In this document: positions 8,398-15,783 of the stretch, piece after piece
How positions within the stretch are numbered: the first letter of the stretch is position 1
How the letters are laid out: each line of letters starts with the position of its first letter
Source of the DNA: a virus
Strand: one strand, 5' to 3'
Length of the DNA: 64,000 bases
IMG/VR virus record: IMGVR_UViG_3300036761_003567
Coordinates: 1-64,000 of that record
The notes under the pieces: model-generated
The model's input: the letters and a program-made list of their open reading frames with translations, nothing else
What the model was told of the DNA's origin: nothing
The model's database searches: none
Made by a program: the position numbers and the translations under genes

Positions 8398-9182
8398 GCT
8401 GGTGAAAATGTGCCGCCCATCCGCGGCGGCTTGGTGCCGGCCCTGACGAACTTCATGACGTCCAATCTGTTTTTCAGGCTCAGGCGGCCGGGATCTGGCT
8501 GATCTCCCGGATCACCGATATCCTCTTGTGGCGTTGCTTCTTCCTTTTCTTTTCTGCGTTCCGCCGCCCCCGCCTGCTTTTCATCGTGAGTCGGCGGGTT
8601 CTCCTTTTCTGCTTCCTTTATTTTCTTTTCCAGGCTTCCGAGGATGCCTGCCAGGGCAGAGGGCTTATCCTTGACGATCGTATTCCCCCGCCCGAGAAGG
8701 GCAGCGATCTCGTTAGGAAGCTCAACCGAGAGGTCGTCCGTGTCGTAGATCGTCACGCTTATCCACTGGGACTGCTGGAAGAGCCTGTTCTTGCCGACCT
8801 GGATCTCGACCACGAACGGGTGCGAGTGGACGTCTCCGGACGAAACCAGTTCGGCCGGAAAGCCACACTCCGCTGCACGTTTGACGATCCTGTCAGCGAC
8901 GCCCTTTATGATGCTGAAGTGGCGAGATTCGTCTTTCTCGATCCTGCCCCTCTGAGGCTTCTGCTTTTTCTTTACTTCGTCGAGCGCCTGAGCCACTTCC
9001 CAGAGGACGACCTCGTCGCCAAACCGCCAACTATCCGCAGGAAGGAGGATCTGGCCTTCGAATACGACGTCTTCGCCAAGCTCAGCATTCTCGAGGATGC
9101 GGGATGCCAGTTGAAGCGAGGCGTCAGAGACGACGACCTTCTCATTCCCGTCCAGGAGCTGTGCAATTTCTTCGGGAGTCAT
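8394..9182 (-). CDS. hypothetical structural-region protein
   Basis: 262 residues. A globular N-terminal two-thirds (helix 'TPEEIAQLLDGNEKVVVSD', strands near 'HSHPFVVEIQVGKNRLF') is followed by a long charged low-complexity linker (about residues 185-240, 'KKIKEAEKENPPTHDEKQ'). The end overlaps the next gene by ATGA. No family recognised. Confidence 0.65.
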   Translation of the reverse strand: MTPEEIAQLLDGNEKVVVSDASLQLASRILENAELGEDVVFEGQILLPADSWRFGDEVVLWEVAQALDEVKKKQKPQRGRIEKDESRHFSIIKGVADRIVKRAAECGFPAELVSSGDVHSHPFVVEIQVGKNRLFQQSQWISVTIYDTDDLSVELPNEIAALLGRGNTIVKDKPSALAGILGSLEKKIKEAEKENPPTHDEKQAGAAERRKEKEEATPQEDIGDPGDQPDPGRLSLKNRLDVMKFVRAGTKPPRMGGTFSPA

Positions 9183-9199
9183 AGTTTTGCGTTCAACAA

Positions 9200-9940
9200 T
9201 TAATACATCATGAGCGGAAGGGGTTCTCCGAGAAGGATGGCGTCGTGCATCGCCTTTTCCTTTTCTTCAATCCCTTCCTTGACGAGAACATCGCCGTTCA
9301 GATTGATCTGGCCGCCATCCGGGCCCGGAATGGCGCCGAACTTCCGCCTAGCCTCTCCGATCATCTGCTTGGATTCTGCCAGCATGAAGCGCATGGCGAC
9401 CTCGCGAGCCTGCGGGGAGCGCCAGTTATAAATCACAGGAATGTAAAGCACGACCACGCCGAAGGCGCCCTTCGGGGTCGGATAGAGCCGGATCTTATTA
9501 TCCCCCAGGACTTCCCAGCCGCCTTCATTGCTGAGTATCCTCTGACTAAACTTGCGGTATTGCTGGAGGAGGTGATAGTCCGTCAACATGTTCTGGATGC
9601 CGGAGATGTTTCCTATATTAAAAAGGAAGCTCTCGGCCCCGAAGATGTTGTCGATCCGAGTCGTGCTGGGATCCCAGGCCACGTCCTGGATCCACCAGGC
9701 ATCCGCAGGCAGGTCGTAGGTCGTCTGGAGCGGCTGCGTCCGGAAATAGGCGAACTTCTGCTCCAGCGGGAAGTATCCGGCTGCAAAATCGCCGGTCGTA
9801 CGAAGCACGATCTCAAATGCCGCGTCATTTTGCTCGACCAGGACGTTGGGGCTGCCGAGCTTGGCGATAACGTACGCCTTCAGGTCCTCGGAGGCTACCT
9901 TGAGGACCTTCGGCATGTCTTTCGGGCCGAGGATGGGCAT
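9200..9940 (-). CDS. neck protein-like (gp13-like) head-tail connector
   Basis: 246 residues. 'TYDLPADAWWIQDVAW' in the first third and 'NMLTDYHLLQQYRKFSQ' followed by 'IRLYPTPKGAFGVVVLY' are the spacing and composition typical of T4 gp13-type neck proteins of large myophages (strand with Pro/Asp, helix with Tyr-x-Leu, then 'i.LyP.P'). It heads the 9940-2100 transcription unit that includes gp14-, gp15- and gp18-like genes. The start is preceded by AGGAGA. Confidence 0.6.
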   Translation of the reverse strand: MPILGPKDMPKVLKVASEDLKAYVIAKLGSPNVLVEQNDAAFEIVLRTTGDFAAGYFPLEQKFAYFRTQPLQTTYDLPADAWWIQDVAWDPSTTRIDNIFGAESFLFNIGNISGIQNMLTDYHLLQQYRKFSQRILSNEGGWEVLGDNKIRLYPTPKGAFGVVVLYIPVIYNWRSPQAREVAMRFMLAESKQMIGEARRKFGAIPGPDGGQINLNGDVLVKEGIEEKEKAMHDAILLGEPLPLMMY

Positions 9941-9999
9941 AAGAGTTCTCCTGACATAGTTTTGCGGGGGCAGCCTGCAGGGACTATCAAAGATATGGC

Positions 10000-10113
10000 G
10001 TGAATAAGAGAGATGTGTTGTGGCTCTTTGTACTTACCCTGGCAGTAACTTGCACGACATTCCTGGTGTTATTCATCCGCTGGACATTCGGCAGCGGACT
10101 AGGATGGTGGTGA
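10000..10113 (+). CDS. possible 37-residue single-pass membrane peptide
   Basis: GTG-started frame with the layout MNKRD + about 20 hydrophobic residues (VLWLFVLTLAVTCTTFLVLF) + a short 'IRWTFGSGLGWW' tail, the pattern of a small inner-membrane peptide with positive N-terminus. It lies on the plus strand inside a minus-strand gap. There is no good Shine-Dalgarno and the start is GTG, so it may be fortuitous. Confidence 0.25.
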   Translation: MNKRDVLWLFVLTLAVTCTTFLVLFIRWTFGSGLGWW

Positions 10114-10118
10114 TAGCC

Positions 10119-10216
10119 CCCGGCCGCCTTTGACCCCTTGGAGGCTCCGCGATGTGCGGGTTGCTACGTCTCGGCGGCCGGGATAGTTAGCCTCGCTAGA
10201 TTACCAATCTAGCGGG
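10119..10216. other. structured intergenic element (two GC-rich stems)
   Basis: The 9941-10225 gap holds two inverted repeats. One is a perfect 10-bp stem CCCGGCCGCC / GGCGGCCGGG (10119-10128 with 10173-10182) closing a 44-nt loop that contains a further ccgc/gcgg stem. The other is a 9-bp hairpin CGCTAGATT-acc-AATCTAGCG (10194-10214). The second lies just past the stop of the 10226-10753 gene on the minus strand and can serve as its terminator. The larger branched element could be an RNA structure of its own. Confidence 0.45.
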
Positions 10217-10225
10217 CCTGTTGGA

Positions 10226-10753
10226 CTAGGTCGGGAAGCTGCGCCCATCGATGCCGTAAGTCACGCCATTGAGTTCGATGTGGTAGATTCTTCCAGCCAG
10301 CCACGGCGAAATCGTCTCCAGGGTGGCCTTCAGCAGCCTCACGTCATCGTCCTGATCCGCGGTGGTGTTCACGCCGTCCCTAATGCTGCCGCCTGTCGTC
10401 GACGGACCTGTCAGCGTCTGATTCTGATAATCGACCTGCTTGTCCGTGAGAGGTGACCGGACGGGCTTCTCGCTCAGCATGAACCCCGTAAAGGTCAGAC
10501 GGGTCGGTTTCTGACCAAACTGCGGCGTGTGCATGACGGGACCGGGCATCTCGATCTGGATGCCAAAGCTCCCTACGACCATGCTCTTGATGTCGTCTTC
10601 GACCTGGTTGGCAATCTTCTCGATGTCCCTGATGATCTCGAAGCGACTGCCTTCGATGGGATCCACTCTCGAGAAGACAGTGAAGTTGGACCACTGCCCA
10701 TAGGTCGGCCCAGCAGGATTCGGGCTCCTGGGGTCGGTTGCCATCCTGGTCAT
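10226..10753 (-). CDS. hypothetical structural-region protein
   Basis: 175 residues. 'VDPIEGSRFEIIRDIEKIAN' forms a likely helix, and the middle contains 'PQFGQKPTRLTFTGFMLSEK' and a Gly/Thr/Ser-rich loop. It follows its own upstream region shared with a divergent plus-strand gene and is separated from the neck gene by a structured gap. Probably a virion protein by location; no family recognised. Confidence 0.6.
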   Translation of the reverse strand: MTRMATDPRSPNPAGPTYGQWSNFTVFSRVDPIEGSRFEIIRDIEKIANQVEDDIKSMVVGSFGIQIEMPGPVMHTPQFGQKPTRLTFTGFMLSEKPVRSPLTDKQVDYQNQTLTGPSTTGGSIRDGVNTTADQDDDVRLLKATLETISPWLAGRIYHIELNGVTYGIDGRSFPT

Positions 10754-10796
10754 AGGATTATTCCTCTCATGGTTCCAATATAAATTTGCCAGATGA

Positions 10797-10825
10797 TTGA
10801 CGCAAAGGCGAAGCCCTGATATACT
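10797..10825 (+). promoter_or_regulatory. consensus sigma70 promoter
   Basis: TTGACG at 10797-10802, a 17-nt spacer, and TATACT at 10820-10825, only one mismatch to consensus in each box. It lies 27 bases upstream of a plus-strand ATG that also has a good Shine-Dalgarno. It suggests transcription by unmodified host RNA polymerase, as for an early gene, in contrast to the surrounding structural genes. Confidence 0.7.
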
Positions 10826-10851
10826 ACTGGTGGAAAATTAAGGAGAAAGTC

Positions 10852-11316
10852 ATGCTCGACTACAACAAGTTCTACCATCTGATCCTGCGCCCAGACGCAT
10901 CAAAATGGAACACGGAATCCAGCGCCCGAGTCATGCTCCACGTCATCCTCGGCTGGGACCGCGATCTCTGTGCGAAAGTCGCCAGTGGCTTCATCAAGAA
11001 GAAGCCGCAAATCCTCCTCACGGCACCCCTGGAAACCGTCGAGCATCTCGCCGTCAAGATTTCTGACTGGGGTATGTGGGGCTTCAAGGTCTCCATCAAG
11101 CCCGTCGCCGGCAATCCTGACGACGAAGAGCGGACCTGGTCCAGAGGACCCTGTTGCGTCAGCAAGCTGGCGAAGCCCATCAAAGATTGCCCGCCCTGCA
11201 GCGGTCCGCCCATCCATTCCAAGACCAATCTCGTACACGGTCGGGCATGCAAGTATTGGTATTGCGAGACTCACGCCAAGTGGGCCAAAAACGAATGTGC
11301 TAAGCGCCCCTTTTAA
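10852..11316 (+). CDS. Cys-rich protein with L12/ClpS-like N-terminal region
   Basis: 154 residues, preceded by AAGGAG and the sigma70 promoter. Residues 30-80 ('RDLCAKVASGF', 'PQILLTAPLETVEHLAVKIS', 'WGFKVSIKPV') have the alpha/beta rhythm of the ribosomal bL12 C-terminal domain and related adaptor folds. The last 60 residues carry Cys/His pairs (CCVSK, CPPC, CKYWYCETHAKW, NEC) that could bind zinc. Antisense frames over this gene are long but lack translation signals. It is the only clear plus-strand gene in the first 20 kb. Role unknown; an early host-interaction protein is possible. Confidence 0.7.
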   Translation: MLDYNKFYHLILRPDASKWNTESSARVMLHVILGWDRDLCAKVASGFIKKKPQILLTAPLETVEHLAVKISDWGMWGFKVSIKPVAGNPDDEERTWSRGPCCVSKLAKPIKDCPPCSGPPIHSKTNLVHGRACKYWYCETHAKWAKNECAKRPF

Positions 11317-11331
11317 CACTCCCCAAATACA

Positions 11332-11407
11332 GCAACGGGCAGGCTCTGTGCCTGCCCGTTGCATCACGGTCAAATCACGCGGCTAAAAGTCGCTTACGCG
11401 ACTTTAG
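11332..11407. terminator. pair of hairpins between convergent genes
   Basis: A perfect 13-bp stem GCAACGGGCAGGC / GCCTGCCCGTTGC (11332-11344, 11350-11362) is followed by AAAGTCGC-ttac-GCGACTTT (11386-11405). They lie between the plus-strand gene ending at 11316 and the minus-strand gene ending at 11404, whose stop codon is inside the second hairpin. Likely bidirectional termination. Confidence 0.65.
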
Positions 11408-11787
11408 TCGCCGTCCACCACCATGGTCGCCAGGCCAGCCACCGTGCGGAGGTCGCCCTGGATGTCTTCCGCCCTGTGGACCTGATCCTTGACCAGGAAC
11501 ACATCGCGGCCGATCCGGACGGGCCACTGCAGCCCATTGATGGTCATCCCCGTCGCGAGCGTCGTCGCGGGGAGGGCGAAGCGGACCACCGGGTGACCGT
11601 AGCGGTGCGCGTCGGTGTTGAAGGCGTCGCGGGTCTGGCTCACGAGCACTTCCCGAGAGGGGACGCTCATGACCAGCGGGCGAAGCTTGCCGATGATGGC
11701 CTTGTCGGCCTCATGGCGCAGCTCCTGCCGATACGCCCTCACGCCCCTGAAGACCGAGATCGTTGCATTGACTGGTTGCTCGGCCAT
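11404..11787 (-). CDS. hypothetical structural-region protein
   Basis: 127 residues: 'AEQPVNATISVFRGVRAYRQ', then a predicted beta-rich C-terminal half ('RIGRDVFLVKDQVHRAEDIQ'). An AAGGAGGC Shine-Dalgarno precedes the start. No family recognised. Confidence 0.65.
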   Translation of the reverse strand: MAEQPVNATISVFRGVRAYRQELRHEADKAIIGKLRPLVMSVPSREVLVSQTRDAFNTDAHRYGHPVVRFALPATTLATGMTINGLQWPVRIGRDVFLVKDQVHRAEDIQGDLRTVAGLATMVVDGD

Positions 11788-11822
11788 CGTCTGCCTCCTT
11801 GCATGCGCAAAATCGCGCTGAC

Positions 11823-12665
11823 TTATTTTTGCGCGGAGGCTGCAGGAAGAATAACGACATCCTCAAATCCGAAGGCCGACAGCTTATTGAGGTCCAGCTT
11901 ATACGACCTGTTCAGGTCGATGTTGTCGCTGATGAGGAGCAGACGCCGCTTCTCCTCATTGAGCTGTTCGATCATGACAGCGATCTTGTTGATCCTGTCC
12001 ACGTAGGTCCTGACGACGCTCCTGAGCGTATTCAAGCGCGCCAGGGCCTTGTTCTCCTCGTCGGAGAGCTCCGCATTCCTGCGGCCGGAATCGCCCACGC
12101 TGCCCTGGTAACCCTGCCAACCGCAATTGCCCTGATGACCCTGGATGCCCGTCCATCCCGACGCCATGCTGCGGGCCGACAGCGAGGCGATCTGCTCCTC
12201 AAGGAAGACTTCGTCCAGGAACTTGTCGACGGCCCTGAACTTGTCCTTGTAGTCGTCGAACTTATCCGCGAATGTCGAAGCCTTCTCGGCGATCTGCTTC
12301 TCGGTCTGCGAGTTGAACTCGAAGACCTTCATGCGCATCCGATGGCAGATCTCATCGATCTCCCGCCTCATCGGCGCTGTGACCGCATTCTTCTCGTCTT
12401 CCCGCGCGATGCGCAGGTCATCGAGGAGACGGATCTGATCTTCTTTTTCCTGGAGGAACGTGCGGACGGAGCTGATAACGCCTTCGCACTCTCCAATCCG
12501 CGAGTTGATGGCCTGGACTCTCTTGCCGATGACCTCCCTGATCTCAGAGCCCTTCTTATCGAACAGGACTCCGACGATTGTTCCTTCCAGGGTAGTCACG
12601 GAGCAGACGGGATCATCCGAGCGGATCTGAATCGGCCGCCTGTATGCGCGAAGTGCCTTAGACAT
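11823..12665 (-). CDS. coiled-coil protein with short collagen-like insert
   Basis: About 280 residues. Two long heptad-rich coiled-coil regions (about residues 50-150 and 190-260) flank a run of eight Gly-X-Y triplets (around residue 170: GWT GIQ GHQ GNC GWQ GYQ GSV GDS). Such coiled-coil/collagen mixtures are typical of trimeric phage fibres or whiskers. The ATG at 12665 is preferred over the ATG two codons earlier because AGGAG lies 7 bases upstream of it. The Shine-Dalgarno can pair with a CTCCT 3 bases away (CTCCTttcAGGAG), which could tune translation. Confidence 0.65.
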   Translation of the reverse strand: MSKALRAYRRPIQIRSDDPVCSVTTLEGTIVGVLFDKKGSEIREVIGKRVQAINSRIGECEGVISSVRTFLQEKEDQIRLLDDLRIAREDEKNAVTAPMRREIDEICHRMRMKVFEFNSQTEKQIAEKASTFADKFDDYKDKFRAVDKFLDEVFLEEQIASLSARSMASGWTGIQGHQGNCGWQGYQGSVGDSGRRNAELSDEENKALARLNTLRSVVRTYVDRINKIAVMIEQLNEEKRRLLLISDNIDLNRSYKLDLNKLSAFGFEDVVILPAASAQK

Positions 12666-12733
12666 CGCCATTCTCCTGAAAGGAGGGTTACGAGAATGGC
12701 GACAGCGCGATTTTGTTCGTCTATCTGTCGCTT

Positions 12734-13363
12734 TTAGTCTACGCGAGGCATTACAATGCCTCGCTGATTTTGGTATTTACCACCTTTCCTTGCGTAATCT
12801 TTCTGCGGTTTGTATCCTCGGAAGAACAGGATCTGTGCGATGCCCTCCATCGCGTAAATCTTGGCCGGAAGCGGAGTCGCGTTGATGATCTCCACGACGA
12901 TCGTTCCGACGAATCCCGGTTCAATTGGGGTAGCATTGACGGCTATTCCGGCCCTTGCATATGTACTCTTGCCGAGGCAGACTCCGATCATGTTGTCTGG
13001 CATGCGGAACCGTTCCACGCTTTCTCCAAGCGCATAGGAATTCGGCGGGATAATACACGTCTTCCCGACGAAATCGACAAAGCAGTCGTCCGTGATCTTC
13101 TTGGGATCGATGATGGAGCTGCGGATGTTAGTAAAGATCTTAAAGTGCTTGGAAATCCTGATGTCGTAGCCATACGAGCTGTAGCCGTAGGAAATGGTGC
13201 CCTTCCGTTTCTCACCCTCCGCAGCCCTGTCTATGAATTTGAGCGCCTTCAGCTCATAATCACAGAGGATGCGCGGGCAGACTTTAGGCCAGGCAGAGAT
13301 CGGTATGGCACCTATCTGCTCCTGCGTCAGCCAGGCCGAATCGTCAGGTTGTCGCCTTCGCAT
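12734..13363 (-). CDS. dcd: dCTP deaminase (dUTP-forming)
   Basis: 209 residues. It converts dCTP to dUTP, feeding dTMP synthesis. Family signatures are clear: 'ISYGYSSYGYDIRI' (substrate strand), 'FVDFVGKTCIIPPNSYALGE', 'LGKSTYARAGIAVNATPIEP' with the catalytic Glu following the conserved 'PIEPGFVGTIVVE', 'PAKIYAMEGIAQILFF', and the C-terminal 'GKYQNQRGI' that closes over the nucleotide. Length fits the trimeric enzyme. It overlaps the upstream gene by 20 bases. Its presence implies control of the pyrimidine pool during infection. Confidence 0.92.
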   Translation of the reverse strand: MRRRQPDDSAWLTQEQIGAIPISAWPKVCPRILCDYELKALKFIDRAAEGEKRKGTISYGYSSYGYDIRISKHFKIFTNIRSSIIDPKKITDDCFVDFVGKTCIIPPNSYALGESVERFRMPDNMIGVCLGKSTYARAGIAVNATPIEPGFVGTIVVEIINATPLPAKIYAMEGIAQILFFRGYKPQKDYARKGGKYQNQRGIVMPRVD

Positions 13364-13763
13364 CCGGAGTCCTTTCTACGACTTCGACTTGGATCCTATG
13401 GAAACGGAAGGATCGACAAATAAGACCCTCTTCGTGCCGGACCAGAATAGGCTTCGCTACGACGTTATAACCCTTCTTGATACTATCCTGTAAGAAGATG
13501 CCGGCAGGCGTATTCAGGATTTCCAGGTCCGCGATTATCTCCTCGCCGTCCAGCCGAATGCCGAGGACCTTGTGCGACGGATTGCTCGTATCGGCTATCC
13601 GATCCGGGTCCCGGTTCAGGATACTGCCCACCATCTCCTGCTGGATCCTCAAAGCGAGTCGGGGATCCAGCAAGGCTTTCTCTATGGCGGAACGCGTGAG
13701 CGTAATGCCGTCCCTCTCTCCAGGCTTGTCGGCAAATACGCCTGTCCTGGCCGTGACCTTCAT
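13344..13763 (-). CDS. hypothetical protein, weak resemblance to prohead protease
   Basis: 139 residues. 'SHKVLGIRLDGEEIIADLEI' followed by 'LNTPAGIFLQDSIKKGYNV' resembles the strand-helix unit of S78/gp21-type prohead proteases ('G.i.IL.TP.G..l..l...G'). The protein is too short for a full protease and no His-Ser-type catalytic pair can be identified. The assignment is therefore tentative. Confidence 0.55.
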   Translation of the reverse strand: MKVTARTGVFADKPGERDGITLTRSAIEKALLDPRLALRIQQEMVGSILNRDPDRIADTSNPSHKVLGIRLDGEEIIADLEILNTPAGIFLQDSIKKGYNVVAKPILVRHEEGLICRSFRFHRIQVEVVERTPDAKATT

Positions 13764-14014
13764 CCCTTGAGAATGTGTTTTGAGACGAATTTGGTCATCG
13801 TGAACATCGAGACTTGCGACGCCCCTTCGAATAGCACCTTCAGCTTGTCGTCGGCGTTGATGTTCGTCTTCTTCACCTTGTCCTGCAGTCCGTTCTTCTT
13901 GATGTACTCCCAGAGCTTCTTGGTGATCTCGGTCCTGGGCTTCGGCTCCGGACCCACCACGGCCCCGAGTGCCTCATCCACCTTCACCGGCGCCATGAAC
14001 TTGTTCACCGCCAT
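13760..14014 (-). CDS. SWIB/MDM2 domain protein
   Basis: 84 residues, essentially one SWIB domain: 'VDEALGAVVGPEPKPRTEIT', 'KLWEYIKKNGLQD', 'DDKLKVLFEGASQVSMFTMT'. The spacing of the LW.YIK, LQD and F.G..V.MF.(L/M)TK signatures is complete. SWIB domains occur in chromatin remodelers and in a few bacterial proteins (e.g. fused to topoisomerase in Chlamydiae). Here it is free-standing. Role unknown; protein-protein or nucleic-acid-associated function is likely. Overlaps the next gene by ATGA. Confidence 0.85.
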   Translation of the reverse strand: MAVNKFMAPVKVDEALGAVVGPEPKPRTEITKKLWEYIKKNGLQDKVKKTNINADDKLKVLFEGASQVSMFTMTKFVSKHILKG

Positions 14015-14034
14015 GCCGAGCTCCTTAACTGGGT

Positions 14035-14490
14035 TTAAGCCTTCAAAGGGTTTTCATAGACACCAGGCGTACTGTTTGGGATTATCGTAGCGCCAACGAC
14101 CTTGCCGTAGAATTCCACGGGTCCGACGCCTCCAACGATGCCGTAGACGTAACCCAGTTCGCGCAAGCCGTGGAGGGCGGACAGCAGGAGAGCCCTCCCT
14201 ATGCCGCGCTTCCGATACGAACTGGAGACGCCTTCCGGACCCAGGAAAGCCCTCGCGGTGCATTCATAGGCGCAAAAGCCGCAGACCTTCCCATTGTCGA
14301 TGGCGATGAAGAGAGTCGACGGCTTCAACGAAAAGGCGACAGACGCCTCATCGGCCCAGCCTGGTCCGAAGTTTGACAGAATGAAATGAAGTACGGGCGT
14401 CATCTCGAATGGAAGCGCCCGGCGGATCACGATCCCCTGTACGCGTGGTATCGCCGGAATCTCTAACAGCTTGACCAGCATGTCTGCCAT
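14035..14490 (-). CDS. GNAT-family N-acetyltransferase
   Basis: 151 residues. The acetyl-CoA site is visible as 'SSSYRKRGIGRALLLSALHG' (R-x-x-G-x-G/A) followed by 'LRELGYVYGIVGG' and the terminal 'VEFYGKVVGATIIP' strand. This is the complete GNAT core with a short N-terminal extension. Acceptor unknown; it sits in a metabolic block with dCTP deaminase and the PurZ-type enzyme. Confidence 0.8.
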   Translation of the reverse strand: MADMLVKLLEIPAIPRVQGIVIRRALPFEMTPVLHFILSNFGPGWADEASVAFSLKPSTLFIAIDNGKVCGFCAYECTARAFLGPEGVSSSYRKRGIGRALLLSALHGLRELGYVYGIVGGVGPVEFYGKVVGATIIPNSTPGVYENPLKA

Positions 14491-14500
14491 ACCGTCCGAC

Positions 14501-15775
14501 TTAAATAGTTACGTGAATTTTGTCCGCGGTATTCGGTCCAGTCCCCAGGATGATGCACATTCCCATGTCCGGCCAGTTCGTATCGCTTTTGAAGACGTCG
14601 AGCACGTTCTCTTGCAGCCAGGCCATCACCTTCGGCGTGATGGTACCATCACGCCCGGACAGGGCGTCGTTCAGGCGTATATTACCGCGCCGGCCAGTCA
14701 TATCACCATCAAGATAGTTCACGAAATTGACGGACAGAAAGATCCAGCCGTTCGCGCGGTTGTATTCGATGGATTGCTTGAGATTTTGCTTGGAGAAGGT
14801 GAAGACGCGGCGTGGAAGCTTGGTGACGCTAGTGATCTCCGTAATAGGCGTCGGAGATCCGGAGATCTTGGTGACTTCTTCCCAGGTCGTCTCCACCTGG
14901 TCAGAATAACCTGGTCCGCTGTTATATTTCACGACTTGGTAGGGCTTCCCCTCCTTCTCGTACTTCTGGACCTCGTCCCACGTCATGTGTCTATTCCCGT
15001 CCAGATACTTGTTGCTGTTGATCCGGATCGGATAAGTCCTGAGGTTAATGATGACGTTCCCGGCATAATGGACCGGGAGCATCATGTCATCCAGTCCTGC
15101 CGCCGTCGTGCAGTTCCGGGACGTCGTGAAAGGGAACATTTCGGCTAGGAGGTAGGACAACTGGAAGCCCTGCGCGATTTCCAGGAGTCCAGACTGTCCA
15201 TCCTTCAGCCTTTGTATGATCTCACCTGGCACGTCGCATAGGAATTGCTTCAGCTCCGGAATGTCCCTCGCGTACTTGGCTTCCTTGCGCCGCAAGACTC
15301 GCCTGGCGCGACACGCGCCGGCGCCATGGGCGGTACTGCCCGCCTTCATGGTCCCGTCGTGCTTCTCTGTGGGGAATCCTTCAAAATCCAGCACGCCGCG
15401 CTCGAATCCGGAGTCGATGTCCTGGAGGATGGCCGCGACCGGACTAATCCCAAGCTTGTGCGGGGGTACGTTGTTCTCCTTGATCTCTCTGAACAGGGCT
15501 GGCAGCTCGATGATCGCCCCCGGGCCGATGTAGAGCTTCTCGTACTTGTCGACCATGTAAGCACAGCTGTTGAGTGTCTGGTAGAAGAACTTCCGGCCGT
15601 CGTCCAGCTTCACCCAATGGCCCGCCTGCGGAGCGAAGGCATTACAGGCAAATTGCCAGTTCTTGGCATATTCGCAGAGATGAGATCCCAGTACGCCCTT
15701 CCCCGAGCTCCCAGCCTGACCGTCGAGCAGGACCGTGAGCTCGCCAGGACTAAAAGCGAATGATGTGTCGAACAT
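14501..15775 (-). CDS. adenylosuccinate synthetase family, PurZ-type (candidate 2-aminoadenylosuccinate synthase)
   Basis: 424 residues from ATG at 15775, with AGGAGG 6 bases upstream. The P-loop reads 'LLDGQAGSSGKG'. Aligned with the PurA signature G-Q-W-G-D-E-G-K-G, the catalytic base Asp is replaced by Ser, the change described for the phage enzyme PurZ, which makes the diaminopurine (Z) precursor from dGMP and aspartate. 'FAPQAGHW' keeps the catalytic His of 'GGHNAGH', and 'GFQLSYLLAEMFPFTTSRNCT' matches the PurA 'EGAQG..LD...P..T.S..T' block with divergent residues. The C-terminal region contains 'VNFVNYLDGD', corresponding to the 'TKLDVLDG' base-binding segment. It lies in a nucleotide-metabolism operon. 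Substrate is inferred from the Asp-to-Ser change and not proven; ordinary PurA activity would be unexpected without the Asp. Confidence 0.7.
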   Translation of the reverse strand: MFDTSFAFSPGELTVLLDGQAGSSGKGVLGSHLCEYAKNWQFACNAFAPQAGHWVKLDDGRKFFYQTLNSCAYMVDKYEKLYIGPGAIIELPALFREIKENNVPPHKLGISPVAAILQDIDSGFERGVLDFEGFPTEKHDGTMKAGSTAHGAGACRARRVLRRKEAKYARDIPELKQFLCDVPGEIIQRLKDGQSGLLEIAQGFQLSYLLAEMFPFTTSRNCTTAAGLDDMMLPVHYAGNVIINLRTYPIRINSNKYLDGNRHMTWDEVQKYEKEGKPYQVVKYNSGPGYSDQVETTWEEVTKISGSPTPITEITSVTKLPRRVFTFSKQNLKQSIEYNRANGWIFLSVNFVNYLDGDMTGRRGNIRLNDALSGRDGTITPKVMAWLQENVLDVFKSDTNWPDMGMCIILGTGPNTADKIHVTI

Positions 15776-15783
15776 CGCGCCTC

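Noticed and set aside
10900-11373. Minus-strand frames opposite the Cys-rich plus gene
   Set aside because: The plus gene has a consensus promoter and Shine-Dalgarno; the minus frames have neither.
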